A DNA stretch of 64,000 nt from Candidatus Thioglobus perditus (GCA_002909145.1 PNQY01000039.1:1-64000); one strand, 5' to 3'; counted from the first letter of the stretch, positions 46,243 through 55,838 are shown. Notes: generated by a model not told the origin, from the sequence alone. Translations and numbers: made by a program.

Positions 46243-47748
46243 CTAACTATTATGTCGACGATAACCAATTGCTTCAATCAAATGTTGCTGCTCAACAATT
46301 TGACTGCCTTCAAGATCTGCAATGGTTCTGGCCACTTTTAAAATTCGATGATAAGCTCTAGCGGACAAATGCAATTTATCAATTACACTTTCTAATAACT
46401 GCTTATTCTTATTACTAAGAACCACCAGTTTTTCTATTTCATCTGGCTCGAGACTATCGTTAAACTTACCTTGTCTTTCTAGCTGCATATTATAACTTCT
46501 AACAACTCTATTTCTTATAGTTTCACTATTTTCAATACTGCTATCATTTTGATTGAGCAAGGCCTCTTTAGGTAGGGGCGGCACATCAAGCACCATATCA
46601 ATACGATCTAACAATGGTCCAGAGATTTTGGTGTTATATCTATCAATCTGATCAGCGGTACAATGACACTTAGAAGTTCCATCTCCATTGTGCCCACAAG
46701 GACAGGGGTTCATAGCCGCAATCAACTGAAAATTAGCAGGGAAACTAACCTGTTGTGCAGCTCGCGATAAGTGCACTTCGCCGTTTTCTAAAGGTTGTCT
46801 TAATGCTTCTAAAACATTACGCGGAAATTCTGGCAACTCATCTAGAAACAAAACCCCTTCATGAGCTAGAGAAATCTCACCTGGCTTGGGGTTTGATCCT
46901 CCGCCAACTAATGCCACAGCAGAAGATGAATGGTGTGGAGAGCGAAAGGGTCTTATATACATTTGCTTCAAATCTAAAGGTTTATTGGCAACTGAATATA
47001 TTGACGCTCTCTGCAATGCCTTGTCAATCATAAGAGGTGGCATAATTGATGGAAGTCTTTCAGAAAGCATAGTCTTTCCGGATCCTGGAGGTCCGACAAG
47101 AATTACATTATGTCCGCCACTTGCAGCAATTTCTAATGCTCGCTTTGCATTATATTGCCCCTTAACCTGAGAAAAATCTTTTGTATAAGTAGCACTCTTA
47201 TTGGCTTCTAAAATAGGACTGTCTATACTATTGGTGCCATTTAAAAACCCACAAACTTGCAATAAGTGATTTGCAGGGTGTATATCAGTAGTATCTACTA
47301 ATGCACTTTGGTTAACATCTTCAAGTGGAATAATAACACTGTGCTTAGCTTTGTCAGCCTCAACTATTGCTGGCAACAGCCCTTCTGTTGTATGCAATAA
47401 GCCGTCCAAACCAAGCTCACCATAGAACTCAAATTTATTAATATCAACTACTGGTTTTATTTGCTCAGATGCAAGCAATACACCTAAGGCAATTGGTAAA
47501 TCATATCTTCCACCGCTTTTTGGCAGATTTGCAGGAGCCAAGCTAACAGTGATGCGTCCGTTAGGAAATTTAAAATTAGAGTTCATTAAAGCACTACGAA
47601 CCCTGTCTTTACTTTCTTTTACTGCCCCCTCTGGCAATCCCACTATTGCAAAGCTAGGAAGCCCTCCGGATATATGTACTTCGATAGTAACAATTGGAGC
47701 GTCAAGCCCGGTTGATGCGCGGGTAAAAACCTTGGCTAACTTACTCAT
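46243..47748 (-). CDS. comM: ComM/YifB AAA+ helicase-like protein
   Basis: ComM is a hexameric branch-migration helicase acting in natural transformation. The N-terminal Lon-like fold ([21 protein letters not shown]) is followed by the MgCl-chelatase-like AAA+ domain, with Walker A GPPGSGKT near 215-222, Walker [11 protein letters not shown] and a zinc-binding set of cysteines in [18 protein letters not shown]. 501 residues agrees. It overlaps tsaD by 4 bp. Confidence 0.93.
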   Translation of the reverse strand: MSKLAKVFTRASTGLDAPIVTIEVHISGGLPSFAIVGLPEGAVKESKDRVRSALMNSNFKFPNGRITVSLAPANLPKSGGRYDLPIALGVLLASEQIKPVVDINKFEFYGELGLDGLLHTTEGLLPAIVEADKAKHSVIIPLEDVNQSALVDTTDIHPANHLLQVCGFLNGTNSIDSPILEANKSATYTKDFSQVKGQYNAKRALEIAASGGHNVILVGPPGSGKTMLSERLPSIMPPLMIDKALQRASIYSVANKPLDLKQMYIRPFRSPHHSSSAVALVGGGSNPKPGEISLAHEGVLFLDELPEFPRNVLEALRQPLENGEVHLSRAAQQVSFPANFQLIAAMNPCPCGHNGDGTSKCHCTADQIDRYNTKISGPLLDRIDMVLDVPPLPKEALLNQNDSSIENSETIRNRVVRSYNMQLERQGKFNDSLEPDEIEKLVVLSNKNKQLLESVIDKLHLSARAYHRILKVARTIADLEGSQIVEQQHLIEAIGYRRHNS

Positions 47749-48767
47749 ATAGCTTCAAGCTCTTCTATACTCCATCTTGGCTTAATAGATATATCACTAT
47801 CAACAGAAACCTGCCCTTTGGTTAAACGCAAATGACCAGCTAAGGCAATCATAGCACCATTGTCAGTACAAAACTCTTGTCGCGGATAAAATACACTTGA
47901 CCCGGTCTTTTCGCCCATTTTATCAAGCTCTTTACGTAAAGAAAGATTACTACTTACTCCACCAGCTACAACCAATCTAGAGTGTCCAGTTTGCTCCAAT
48001 GCACGTCTACATTTAATCATTAGTGTTTGTGTAGCAGCAACTTCAAATGCTTTAGCGATATCTGCCTTTTGTTTTGGATACTTGGCAAAAGTATTGCGCG
48101 CAAAAGTTTTGAGCCCACTAAAACTAAAGTCTAGCCCTGGGCGGTCAACCATGGGTCGTGGAAACTTAAACGCTCCCTCATCACCCTGCTGTGCAAGCTT
48201 AGCTAAAGCTGGACCACCTGGATAACCCAAGCCTAAAATCTTGGCTGTTTTATCAAAAGCCTCGCCCACAGCGTCATCTAATGACTCTCCAAGAATTTTA
48301 TATTTACCTATGGCTTCAACATCCACTAGCATGGTATGCCCACCAGATACCAATAACGCCACAAATGGAAATTCTGGCTTTTTGTCCTCTAGCAGGGGTG
48401 CAAGCAAATGACCCTCCATATGATGCACCGCAAGTGATGGAATTTTAAGACTCCATGCTAGTGATTTAGCCACAGCACTGCCAACTAATAAGGCTCCAGC
48501 CAGTCCAGGACCTGCAGTATAAGCAATGCCGTTGATATTTTGCAAGCCAAGATTAGCGTCTGCCAATACAGCTTTAATTAAAGGTATAGTTCGTTGAATG
48601 TGATCACGAGATGCCAATTCTGGAACAACACCACCATATTCAGCATGAATTTCAACCTGTGAGAATAGCTGATGAGCTACAAGACCTTGTTGCGAGTGAT
48701 ACAAGCCGACACCAGTTTCATCACAAGAGCTTTCTATCCCTAGAGTTACAAAATCATTAATACTCAC
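47745..48767 (-). CDS. tsaD: tRNA N6-adenosine threonylcarbamoyltransferase
   Basis: TsaD attaches threonylcarbamoyl to A37 of ANN-decoding tRNAs. The metal-binding histidines lie in HHMEGH (about 115-120), with GIESSCDET at the front and SGGHTML and FSFSGLKT further on. 340 residues is normal. The start is GTG and lies 11 bp inside the end of lptB, with AGGCGA as a possible ribosome binding site. TcdA at 9 kb cyclises the product. Confidence 0.96.
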   Translation of the reverse strand: MSINDFVTLGIESSCDETGVGLYHSQQGLVAHQLFSQVEIHAEYGGVVPELASRDHIQRTIPLIKAVLADANLGLQNINGIAYTAGPGLAGALLVGSAVAKSLAWSLKIPSLAVHHMEGHLLAPLLEDKKPEFPFVALLVSGGHTMLVDVEAIGKYKILGESLDDAVGEAFDKTAKILGLGYPGGPALAKLAQQGDEGAFKFPRPMVDRPGLDFSFSGLKTFARNTFAKYPKQKADIAKAFEVAATQTLMIKCRRALEQTGHSRLVVAGGVSSNLSLRKELDKMGEKTGSSVFYPRQEFCTDNGAMIALAGHLRLTKGQVSVDSDISIKPRWSIEELEAI

Positions 48768-49491
48768 TATTTGATTCGCCTAAATAGACCTTCTTTACAT
48801 CCTCATGAGATAAGATCTCTTGCTTGCCACCCTTGGCAATAATTTTTCCATCGTGCAACACGTATGAGTGATCACAAGTATCAAGCATTTCACGATAATT
48901 ATGATCAGTAATCAATACACCAATACCTTTGTCCTTTAGATGATAGATAATCTGTTGGATATCTCCAACAGAAATTGGATCTACTCCAGCAAAAGGCTCA
49001 TCAAGTAGAATAAACCTTGGCTCCATAGCTAGAGATCTAGCTATCTCCACTCTTCTTCTTTCACCACCAGAAAGACTTAACCCCTCAATATGACGAATAT
49101 GCTCAATATTAAATTCTGCTAGCAGCTCTTCTAGTTTATGCTTTCTCTGGTCTTTTTTAAGGTTATTATTAAGCTCTAAAACCGCCATAATATTATCTTC
49201 AACAGAGAGCTTACGAAAGATTGAAGGTTCTTGTGGCAAATACCCAAGACCAAGCTTTGAGCGTTTATGCATTGGTAATTTGCTAACTTTATTATTACCT
49301 ATAAACACCTTACCCTTGTCCGCTCTAATCAATCCACAAGCAATATAAAAACAAGTAGTTTTTCCTGCTCCATTTGGACCTAAAAGACCAACAATTTCAC
49401 CAGTTTTTACTTCAAAAGAAACATCGCTTACAACCTCTCTTCTTGAGTATTTTTTGCGAATATTTTTAACCGTTAGTGCGTTTTCTTGCAT
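48757..49491 (-). CDS. lptB: LPS export ABC transporter ATPase LptB
   Basis: LptB powers lipopolysaccharide extraction by LptFG. Walker A GPNGAGKT is at 38-45, Q-loop in [14 protein letters not shown] (an LptB-typical stretch), signature LSGGERRR, Walker [14 protein letters not shown] and the H-loop in [10 protein letters not shown]. 244 residues. lptA and lptC, usually upstream, are missing; birA is there instead. It shows that the cell makes LPS or lipooligosaccharide. Confidence 0.95.
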   Translation of the reverse strand: MQENALTVKNIRKKYSRREVVSDVSFEVKTGEIVGLLGPNGAGKTTCFYIACGLIRADKGKVFIGNNKVSKLPMHKRSKLGLGYLPQEPSIFRKLSVEDNIMAVLELNNNLKKDQRKHKLEELLAEFNIEHIRHIEGLSLSGGERRRVEIARSLAMEPRFILLDEPFAGVDPISVGDIQQIIYHLKDKGIGVLITDHNYREMLDTCDHSYVLHDGKIIAKGGKQEILSHEDVKKVYLGESNSEY

Positions 49492-49540
49492 AAAGAATGT
49501 AATTAATTATGTGCTATTTTTTTAAGTATTTTATCTTACC

Positions 49541-50293
49541 CTAAATAAAGCTAATTTGTTCAGAGCTATAAGACTCAATAACTTCATTTCCAACCTTTAT
49601 TAATAACGCACCTTGCTTGCTTATACCTGCTGCCACGCCAACCACATCCTTGCCCTTATATTGGAGCTTAAGCTTTGAGTTTGCTAGATAATCATACTTA
49701 TCCCACAAGTTTTGAAAATATCCAAGTCCACTTTTTTCAAATATATTGCAATATTTAATAATATTGTTAATTAATTTAGCGCTAAGCTCTTCCAGGTCAA
49801 CTTGACGTGACAATAGCCTTGATAGATCAGTCCATGGGGTTTTACATTCTAGACTGTCGCCTAAATTATTATTAAGACCCAACCCAATAACCACTGATTG
49901 ATAATTATTTTGCACTGAGTTTTCGATCAAAATACCTGCTAGTTTTTTATGTTCAGAAAACACATCGTTCGGCCATTTAAGTTTTAAATTGCCAGCCTTA
50001 TATTCTTCTAATATATCAATTACTGCCAGTCCAACAACCAAGCTCAGCCCATTAAGAGAGGTGTCAGTAGAAAAAACTTGTTTGATTGACAGCAACACAC
50101 TTGAATCTTTTTTGCTGAGCCACTTGCGCTCATACTGGCCTTTTCCGTGAGTTTGTTCAGATGTGATACAAATTTGAGTTGCAAGTGAAAATTCCAAATT
50201 TGTTAAATAATCATTAGTACTTGGTATTGAATCAAAAATGAAACATTCAATGTCATCGGATAACAAACTTGGTAAGGTAGAATAATTAGCCAT
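49541..50293 (-). CDS. birA: Biotin-[acetyl-CoA-carboxylase] ligase (monofunctional)
   Basis: BirA biotinylates the acetyl-CoA carboxylase carrier protein. The catalytic segment is HGKGQYERKWLSKKDSSVLLSI (about 68-89, the GRGRxGR-like loop), followed by LKWPNDVF with the biotin-contacting lysine region and KLAGILIE. At 250 residues it lacks the N-terminal helix-turn-helix of E. coli BirA and so cannot repress bio genes. It is divergent from truA across 20 bp. Confidence 0.9.
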   Translation of the reverse strand: MANYSTLPSLLSDDIECFIFDSIPSTNDYLTNLEFSLATQICITSEQTHGKGQYERKWLSKKDSSVLLSIKQVFSTDTSLNGLSLVVGLAVIDILEEYKAGNLKLKWPNDVFSEHKKLAGILIENSVQNNYQSVVIGLGLNNNLGDSLECKTPWTDLSRLLSRQVDLEELSAKLINNIIKYCNIFEKSGLGYFQNLWDKYDYLANSKLKLQYKGKDVVGVAAGISKQGALLIKVGNEVIESYSSEQISFI

Positions 50294-50313
50294 ATTATCA
50301 TTTTACCTTTTTT

Positions 50314-51057
50314 ATGAAAATAGCACTTGGTGTTGAATATTTGGGAACCAACTTCCACGGATGGCAGTTACAAAAATCGGGCATTCGTACCGTGCAACAG
50401 GTAGTTGAAAAAGCCTTATCAGAAGTTGCAAACCATCCAGTGCGTGTATTTTGCTCAGGACGAACTGATGCTGGTGTACATGCAGTTGAACAGGTGATTC
50501 ACTTTGAAACAACCTCAGAGCGTGAAGATAAGGCTTGGCTTTTTGGTGGCAATGTCAACCTGCCATCTGATGTTAGCTTTGTATGGGCTAAGCAAGTTGA
50601 TGAAGAGTTCCACGCTCGTTTTAATGCGTTTGCAAGGCGCTATCATTACAAAATTCACAATACCAAGGTTCGCTCTGCTCTTGCTGCTCAACATTCAGTT
50701 TGGGAGCCAAGAATGCTAAATATAGATGCTATGCATGAGGCGGCCAAATTCTTAGTTGGAGAGCATGATTTTTCTAGTTTTAGGGGTAGTTTGTGTCAGG
50801 CCAAATCTCCAGTTAAAACCATTGAATTTATTAAGCTTAACAAGGCAGGTGATGAGATATTGTTAGATATAAAAGCCAATGCCTTTCTGCATCATATGGT
50901 GCGCAATATTGTTGGCACTTTGCTTAAGGTTGGTAAAGGTGAAAGACCCATAAGTTGGGTTAAAGAAGTGCTAGAAGCTAAAGACAGGAAAGAGGCTGGA
51001 GCTACTGCCCCGCCTCAGGGGTTGTATTTCATCAAAGCTTTTTATAAGGATTTGTAA
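50314..51057 (+). CDS. truA: tRNA pseudouridine synthase A
   Basis: TruA modifies U38-40 in tRNA anticodon stems. The catalytic aspartate is D52 in CSGRTDAGVHA, with RYHYKI and the FLHHMVRNIVGTLLKVG segment near residue 190. 247 residues is normal. The gene is followed by a strong terminator. Confidence 0.96.
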   Translation: MKIALGVEYLGTNFHGWQLQKSGIRTVQQVVEKALSEVANHPVRVFCSGRTDAGVHAVEQVIHFETTSEREDKAWLFGGNVNLPSDVSFVWAKQVDEEFHARFNAFARRYHYKIHNTKVRSALAAQHSVWEPRMLNIDAMHEAAKFLVGEHDFSSFRGSLCQAKSPVKTIEFIKLNKAGDEILLDIKANAFLHHMVRNIVGTLLKVGKGERPISWVKEVLEAKDRKEAGATAPPQGLYFIKAFYKDL

Positions 51058-51079
51058 TTTTCATATGATGTCACATACA

Positions 51080-51108
51080 AAAAACCCAAGCTGAAAGCTT
51101 GGGTTTTT
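51080..51108. terminator. Bidirectional terminator between truA and SulP gene 1
   Basis: Stem AAAAACCCAAGCT/AGCTTGGGTTTTT with a GAA loop serves the two convergent genes. Confidence 0.92.
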
Positions 51109-51134
51109 ATTTTTAACTTTATTGTAAGCTAATC

Positions 51135-52883
51135 TTATGAAATTAAATGCTTTAGAGGACTATGAGAGGCAGCATCTTCATCTCCTAACTCTCTCCAAGC
51201 ATAACGTAATGCGTCAGTACGGCGATCATAAAAACGATTTTCACCATATTTAACCATAAAGCCAGATTTAACCAATACTTTTTCAATGCCTTCCATACGT
51301 GCAAATAAAATTTCAACACCGGCAGACGAACACCTGTCTAGTAATCCAGAGAGCATCTCCTCACCACTGGCATCAATCTGGTTAATACCGGCCATATCAA
51401 CAATAATATACTTTAGGCACTGATGCTTTTCAGCTATAAGCTTCAAAATTCTATCTTCAAAGTAACCAGCATTAGCAAAATAAAGTGAACCAGAGTACTT
51501 AACAATAGAAACAACCTCACAACGATCTAGATCATTATCCAGGGCGTTTACAAACATAGTAGAGCCATCGTGAGCTGAAAGCTCGGTAAATCTCGGCTCC
51601 ATTGTACGGAACAAGAATAAGCCTAAAGATAAAATCACACCAATAACAATACCATTTTCCAAGTGTGGAGCGAAGAACAATGTTAATACAAACGCTGTAA
51701 CGGAAACAATTGCGTCATGTTTTTCAACTTTCCATGCGTGCTTAATTGGTCCAAACTTAATTAAATTAATAACAGCCATAATAATTACTGCTGCTAGAGT
51801 AGCTTGTGGAAGATGGAACAATAAAGGTGTTAACCATAATAGTGTAATACCAACAATAACTGCTGTTACTACTGATGAAAAACCAGTAACCGCGCCTGCT
51901 GAGATATTCACCGCAGAACGTGAAAATGATCCAGATACTGCATAACCCTGACAGAAACTAGACACAACATTTGACAAACCTTGACCCATTAATTCTTGGT
52001 CAGCATCAAGTCGTTGTTTAGTTTGAGCAGCCATAGCTTTTGCAATTGATATAGCCTCCATAAAACCAATGAGACCAATGGTTATAGCTGTTATTGCCAT
52101 CTGCGACATAACTGCAATATCAAAGCTAGGTATAACGATAGCCGGCAAACCTTCTGGGATAGTCCCAACAATTGCACCACCAAGCCCACCTTCCTCTATT
52201 GGCACACCATAATCCATAATCCATGAGATAAATGTAGTAATAACTACCGCTAGAAGTACGCCTGGTAACTTAGGAGCGTGCTTTTTAACTAAAATCATAA
52301 TGGTAAATGCAACAATTGCAGCTAATAACGTCCATAAATGCGTATCTTGTGACGCATTAACCAAAACGCCCCAAATCTGCTCATAAGTATGATCAGCATC
52401 TGGCTTAACTACGCCAAATATTTTAGATAGCTGTGAAGTACCAATAATAATTGCAGCAGCATTAGTAAATCCAACTACAACAGGGTGAGATAGAAAGTTA
52501 ATAACAAAGCCCAGCTTAAAAGCACCAAGTGCAAACTGAAATACACCAACCCCGAAAGCCAAAAGTGCTGCATAAGTAACATATGTTTCAGGATTAGTAG
52601 CATATGGTTGTAGAGCAGCAGCAGTAAGAAGAGACACAACGGCAACTGGTCCAGTTCCAAGTTGTCTTGAAGAGCCCATTAGAGCTGCAACCATTACTGG
52701 CAAGAATGAGGCATACAAACCGTATTGTGGCGGAAGACCTGCAAGTTGCGCATAAGCCATTGACTGTGGCACCAATACCAATGCAACTGTAAGTCCAGCA
52801 ATTACATCTGCTTTTAAAGTTTCAGGATTTTTTAATTCATTAATCCAAGCTAAGAACGGCAGAAACTTTGCAATTTTGTTCAT
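51135..52883 (-). CDS. SulP family inorganic anion transporter with STAS domain
   Basis: A 582-residue membrane protein with the SulP signature ADVIAGLTVALVLVPQSMAYAQLAGLPPQYGLYASFLPVM region at about 26-65, some 12 membrane segments, and a C-terminal STAS domain (YIIVDMAGINQIDASGEEMLSGLL) at about 470-560. Members carry sulfate, bicarbonate, oxalate or other anions. This branch resembles classical sulfate permease-type SulP proteins, but the substrate is not certain. It is divergent from the second SulP gene, with which it shares little beyond the fold. Confidence 0.88.
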   Translation of the reverse strand: MNKIAKFLPFLAWINELKNPETLKADVIAGLTVALVLVPQSMAYAQLAGLPPQYGLYASFLPVMVAALMGSSRQLGTGPVAVVSLLTAAALQPYATNPETYVTYAALLAFGVGVFQFALGAFKLGFVINFLSHPVVVGFTNAAAIIIGTSQLSKIFGVVKPDADHTYEQIWGVLVNASQDTHLWTLLAAIVAFTIMILVKKHAPKLPGVLLAVVITTFISWIMDYGVPIEEGGLGGAIVGTIPEGLPAIVIPSFDIAVMSQMAITAITIGLIGFMEAISIAKAMAAQTKQRLDADQELMGQGLSNVVSSFCQGYAVSGSFSRSAVNISAGAVTGFSSVVTAVIVGITLLWLTPLLFHLPQATLAAVIIMAVINLIKFGPIKHAWKVEKHDAIVSVTAFVLTLFFAPHLENGIVIGVILSLGLFLFRTMEPRFTELSAHDGSTMFVNALDNDLDRCEVVSIVKYSGSLYFANAGYFEDRILKLIAEKHQCLKYIIVDMAGINQIDASGEEMLSGLLDRCSSAGVEILFARMEGIEKVLVKSGFMVKYGENRFYDRRTDALRYAWRELGDEDAASHSPLKHLIS

Positions 52884-52971
52884 TGTATTCCCAATTTATA
52901 TATAAAAAACAGCTAAATGCTAGTGAAAAACTCACCAAAAGAACTTTCTAATGAATATTAGTTGAACATTA

Positions 52972-53012
52972 TATAATAATGTCTCCATTTAATGCGTGTT
53001 ATTTTGTATAAT
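52972..53012. promoter_or_regulatory. Divergent promoter region of the two SulP genes
   Basis: ATTATA/TATAAT elements face both ways: a TATAAT on the minus strand around 52969-52974 and a perfect TATAAT on the plus strand at 53007-53012. Neither has a good -35 at 16-18 bp, which suggests that an activator may be needed. The minus-strand assignment is weaker. Confidence 0.4.
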
Positions 53013-53018
53013 ACCACA

Positions 53019-53128
53019 CTTGCCCTTTTCGGGCACCCCCCTATGCCTCCTTAGAGATAAAGCGTGCAAGGAGAGTACGGGTAGTTCAATACCTATGGTC
53101 AGAAAAAAGTTCAACATTGAACTTTTTT
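53019..53128 (+). promoter_or_regulatory. Structured 5' leader with terminator-like palindrome upstream of the BicA-like gene
   Basis: After the plus-strand TATAAT, three hairpins can form: TGCCC/GGGCA (53021-53035), CTCCTT/AAGGAG (53047-53073) and GGGTA/TACCT (53079-53094, loop GTTCAA). Next comes a perfect inverted repeat, AAAAAAGTTCAA and TTGAACTTTTTT (53103-53128), ending 38 bp before the chosen start codon. The second arm's TTGAAC can also pair with the GTTCAA loop at 53084-53089, so two exclusive folds exist. This is the layout of an attenuator or riboswitch. The stem is AT-rich, so a DNA operator is the alternative. I match it to no known class. Confidence 0.45.
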
Positions 53129-53166
53129 ATAATAAATTTAAAGCACAGTACAACAAGAGTTGGCTT

Positions 53167-54834
53167 ATGAAACTATTTGAAAATTTACACTTTAACAATG
53201 TTCGTGGAGACATTACCGGCGGCATCACTGCGGGCGTTGTAGCACTACCTTTTGCAATTGCCATGGGTCTTGCATCAGGAGCTGGAGCAATTGCTGGTTT
53301 ATATGGTGCAATTATAACTGGCTTCTTTGCTGCACTATTTGGTGGAACTGGAGCCCAGGTATCAGGGCCTACTGGACCAATGACGGTTGTTATGGCTTTG
53401 GTTGTAACTCAGTTTATTACTTTCTTTGAAGGTCAGATAGATCCATCTACTGGTCTAATCTACACACATGATGCCGCACTTGGTGCAGGACTTGCGATTG
53501 CCTTTACCACTGTTGTTTTAGGTGGTATTTTCCAAATTGCCTTTGGCTTATTGAAACTGGGTCGTTTTATCAACCTAATGCCTCACCCTGTAACTTCAGG
53601 CTTTATGACAGGTATTGGCGTAATTATTATCATTCTTCAAATCCCTCAAGTGCTTGGATTCTATGAAATCAAAGGCTCTACAATGGGAATTTTTTCACAA
53701 TTAGGCGATGTAGAAAACTACTTTATTAATACAGGTGCAATGAGTATTGCGCTTATTACATTAATAGTTGTTTATTTACTTCCTAAAAAAATTGGAAAGA
53801 TTATTCCTTCTCCACTATTTGCACTTATTACAGGCACATTAACCTTATTCTTTTTCCCTGAAATATTTTCATCGGGCATTAGCTCTGGTGTTGAGCCATT
53901 AAACAATATGCTACTGGGCGATATTCCTACTGGGTTGCCAGACTTTAACATTCCTACATTTGAAATAAATATTGTTGTTGATATGATTGCAGCAGGAATG
54001 ATGTTAGCTATTTTAGGGGCAATTGACTCATTGTTAACTTCTTTAGTTTCTGATGAAATTACTCGCACACATCACAAATCTGATCGTGAGCTAATCGGTC
54101 AAGGCATTGGTAATGCTCTATCTGGTTTATTTGGAGGATTGCCTGGTGCAGGTGCCACTATGCGTACTATGACTAACGTTAAAGCAGGCGGTCTAACACC
54201 TATATCTGGTGCATTGCATGCAATAATACTATTGGCAATTGTATTGGGTGGCGCTCAATACGCAAAAGAAATCCCTCTAGCGGTATTAGGTGCAATTCTA
54301 GTTAAGGTTGGTACTGATATTATTGACTGGGAATATCTAAAAGACCTGATTAGCACTCCTAAATCTGGCGCACTAATTATGATTATAGTTTTAAGCATAA
54401 CTGTATTCTACAACCTTATGGCTGCAGTTGGTGTTGGTTTGGTTATGGCAAGCCTAATCTTCTTACAAAGAATGACAGATGTGCAACTAGCTAGTATTGT
54501 ATCAGTACAAACAATTGAAGATGCAGCACACCTTGATGAAGCGCATCAAGAGTTGATACGCGCTGGAAACACTTTGTTCTATCAGCTTAATGGCCCTATG
54601 AGTTTTGGATCGGCCAAAGGCATTGTAAGAGACTTTTCTACAAAGATAGACTATGATAGAGTGATTTTAGACCTATCAAATGTGCCAGTTATCGACTACA
54701 CAACTTCACGTGGAATATCTGAAATTTGCAATATATGTATAGAGAAGTCAGCAGAAATAAATATCATTGGAGCAAATACCAGAGTAATGCACTTCCTTGA
54801 AAATATTGGTATTGATAAAGATTTTTTAAAATAA
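53167..54834 (+). CDS. BicA-like SulP bicarbonate transporter
   Basis: About 555 residues with a SulP core and a C-terminal STAS domain (LDLSNVPVIDYTTSRGISEI). Similarity to cyanobacterial BicA, a Na+-dependent bicarbonate importer, is visible in long stretches: NVRGDITGGITAGVVALPFA, ASGAGAIAGLYGAI, ALFGGTGAQVSGPTGPMTVVM, RTHHKSDRELIGQGIGNALSGLFGG and GALIMI. I chose the ATG giving MKLFENLHF because an earlier in-frame start would run through the structured leader and BicA proteins begin at this point. Bicarbonate uptake would fit an autotroph. Confidence 0.82.
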   Translation: MKLFENLHFNNVRGDITGGITAGVVALPFAIAMGLASGAGAIAGLYGAIITGFFAALFGGTGAQVSGPTGPMTVVMALVVTQFITFFEGQIDPSTGLIYTHDAALGAGLAIAFTTVVLGGIFQIAFGLLKLGRFINLMPHPVTSGFMTGIGVIIIILQIPQVLGFYEIKGSTMGIFSQLGDVENYFINTGAMSIALITLIVVYLLPKKIGKIIPSPLFALITGTLTLFFFPEIFSSGISSGVEPLNNMLLGDIPTGLPDFNIPTFEINIVVDMIAAGMMLAILGAIDSLLTSLVSDEITRTHHKSDRELIGQGIGNALSGLFGGLPGAGATMRTMTNVKAGGLTPISGALHAIILLAIVLGGAQYAKEIPLAVLGAILVKVGTDIIDWEYLKDLISTPKSGALIMIIVLSITVFYNLMAAVGVGLVMASLIFLQRMTDVQLASIVSVQTIEDAAHLDEAHQELIRAGNTLFYQLNGPMSFGSAKGIVRDFSTKIDYDRVILDLSNVPVIDYTTSRGISEICNICIEKSAEINIIGANTRVMHFLENIGIDKDFLK

Positions 54835-54867
54835 AGATCTGGTTTTACTTTGTTAATAACTTAGCCA

Positions 54868-55380
54868 CTAAAAATCTTCATCCCAATCAACAATAATTTG
54901 TTGATTATCTACATCCACTGAAACCAAAAACGGATCAATATAAGGAACCCAGTGCTCTTTAGAGCCATTAATTACAAGAACATTGTTCGATCCAGTATCA
55001 ACTAAATTTGACACCCTTCCCAGTACAACCTTATCTTGATTAATAACCTCAAGACCAATTAAATCTTCCCAGTAATACTCGCTTTTTTTCAACTCTGGTA
55101 GTTGTGATTTTTCAATATATATTTCGATGCCTATATACGACCTAGCTTGTTCCCTGTCATTAACACCTTTTATTTGCGCAACAATAGTTTTAGACTGCTC
55201 TCTGCCTTTATCTATTTCTAAAGTCTGCCAATTGCCATCTATCTGAATATACCAGGGCTGGTAGGACAATATGTTTTTACGAGGATGTGTGTGTGAGAAT
55301 ATTTTTACCCATCCCTGAACACCAAAAAGGCCATTAATCTGCCCGATTAATAGCCTTTTGTTGTTAGAGTTATCGCTCAC
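54868..55380 (-). CDS. rimM: Ribosome maturation factor RimM
   Basis: RimM binds S19 and the head of the 30S subunit during maturation. The start IGQINGLFGVQGWVKIFSHT and the PRC-barrel part YYWEDLIGLEVINQDKVVLGRVSNLVDTGSNNVLVI and VPYIDPFLVSVD are diagnostic. 170 residues is normal. It follows rpsP by 2 bp. The expected next genes trmD and rplS are missing; rimM is the end of the unit and faces the BicA-like gene. Confidence 0.95.
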   Translation of the reverse strand: MSDNSNNKRLLIGQINGLFGVQGWVKIFSHTHPRKNILSYQPWYIQIDGNWQTLEIDKGREQSKTIVAQIKGVNDREQARSYIGIEIYIEKSQLPELKKSEYYWEDLIGLEVINQDKVVLGRVSNLVDTGSNNVLVINGSKEHWVPYIDPFLVSVDVDNQQIIVDWDEDF

Positions 55381-55382
55381 CT

Positions 55383-55838
55383 TTATTCTGTAGGCGCTTC
55401 TTCCTCTGCTGCTGCCGCTTCTGCTGCTGCCGCTTCTGCTTCTGCTGCTGCCTTAGCCTCTGCCGCTTCTGCTGCTTTTGCTTCAGCCTCAGCTTTTGCT
55501 TCAGCTTCTGCTTTAGCTTTTTCTTCCGCTGCTAATTTAGCTGCAACTGCTGCCGCTCTAGCTTCTTGAGATGCTACACGCTTTTCACGAATTGATGGGT
55601 CTTTGAATTCTTTAACAAGTTGTTTAACTCTATCAGAAATTTGTGCACCTTTTGATGCCCAGTAATCCAATCTATCTTCTTCGATTGTAAGCCTAACTTC
55701 TTGTCCACGCGCAACTGGATTAAAATATCCGATACGCTCAATATAACCACTATCTCTACGCTTTCTAGAGTCTGTTGCTACAATTGAATAAAAAGGTTTT
55801 TTCTTGGCTCCACCTCGGGCTAGTCTAATTTTAACCAT
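55383..55838 (-). CDS. rpsP: 30S ribosomal protein S16 with long Ala/Glu/Lys tail
   Basis: The first ~85 residues are a normal S16 ([39 protein letters not shown], then [15 protein letters not shown]). From about residue 88 to 151 follows a low-complexity tail made almost only of Ala, Glu and Lys, ending in APTE. E. coli S16 has 82 residues. The tail is probably helical and solvent exposed. Its coding DNA is repetitive in GCT/GCC/GAA codons. The ribosome binding site is AAGGAG before the ATG. Confidence 0.95.
   Translation of the reverse strand: MVKIRLARGGAKKKPFYSIVATDSRKRRDSGYIERIGYFNPVARGQEVRLTIEEDRLDYWASKGAQISDRVKQLVKEFKDPSIREKRVASQEARAAAVAAKLAAEEKAKAEAEAKAEAEAKAAEAAEAKAAAEAEAAAAEAAAAEEEAPTE

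Noticed and set aside
53041-53100. Known riboswitch classes for the SulP leader (c-di-GMP, glycine, THF, manganese yybP-ykoY, fluoride)
   Set aside because: Short stretches such as GGAGAGTA recall some of these, but the required conserved cores and stem order are not present.
52996-53166. Upstream extension of the BicA-like gene by 57 codons
   Set aside because: The extra residues cross the hairpins and palindrome, do not look like protein and are absent from BicA; the ATG at 53167 matches the family start.
55393-55530. Repetitive GCT/GCC-rich DNA taken as a possible repeat array
   Set aside because: It is coding sequence for the Ala/Glu tail of S16, in frame with rpsP and ended by its stop codon.
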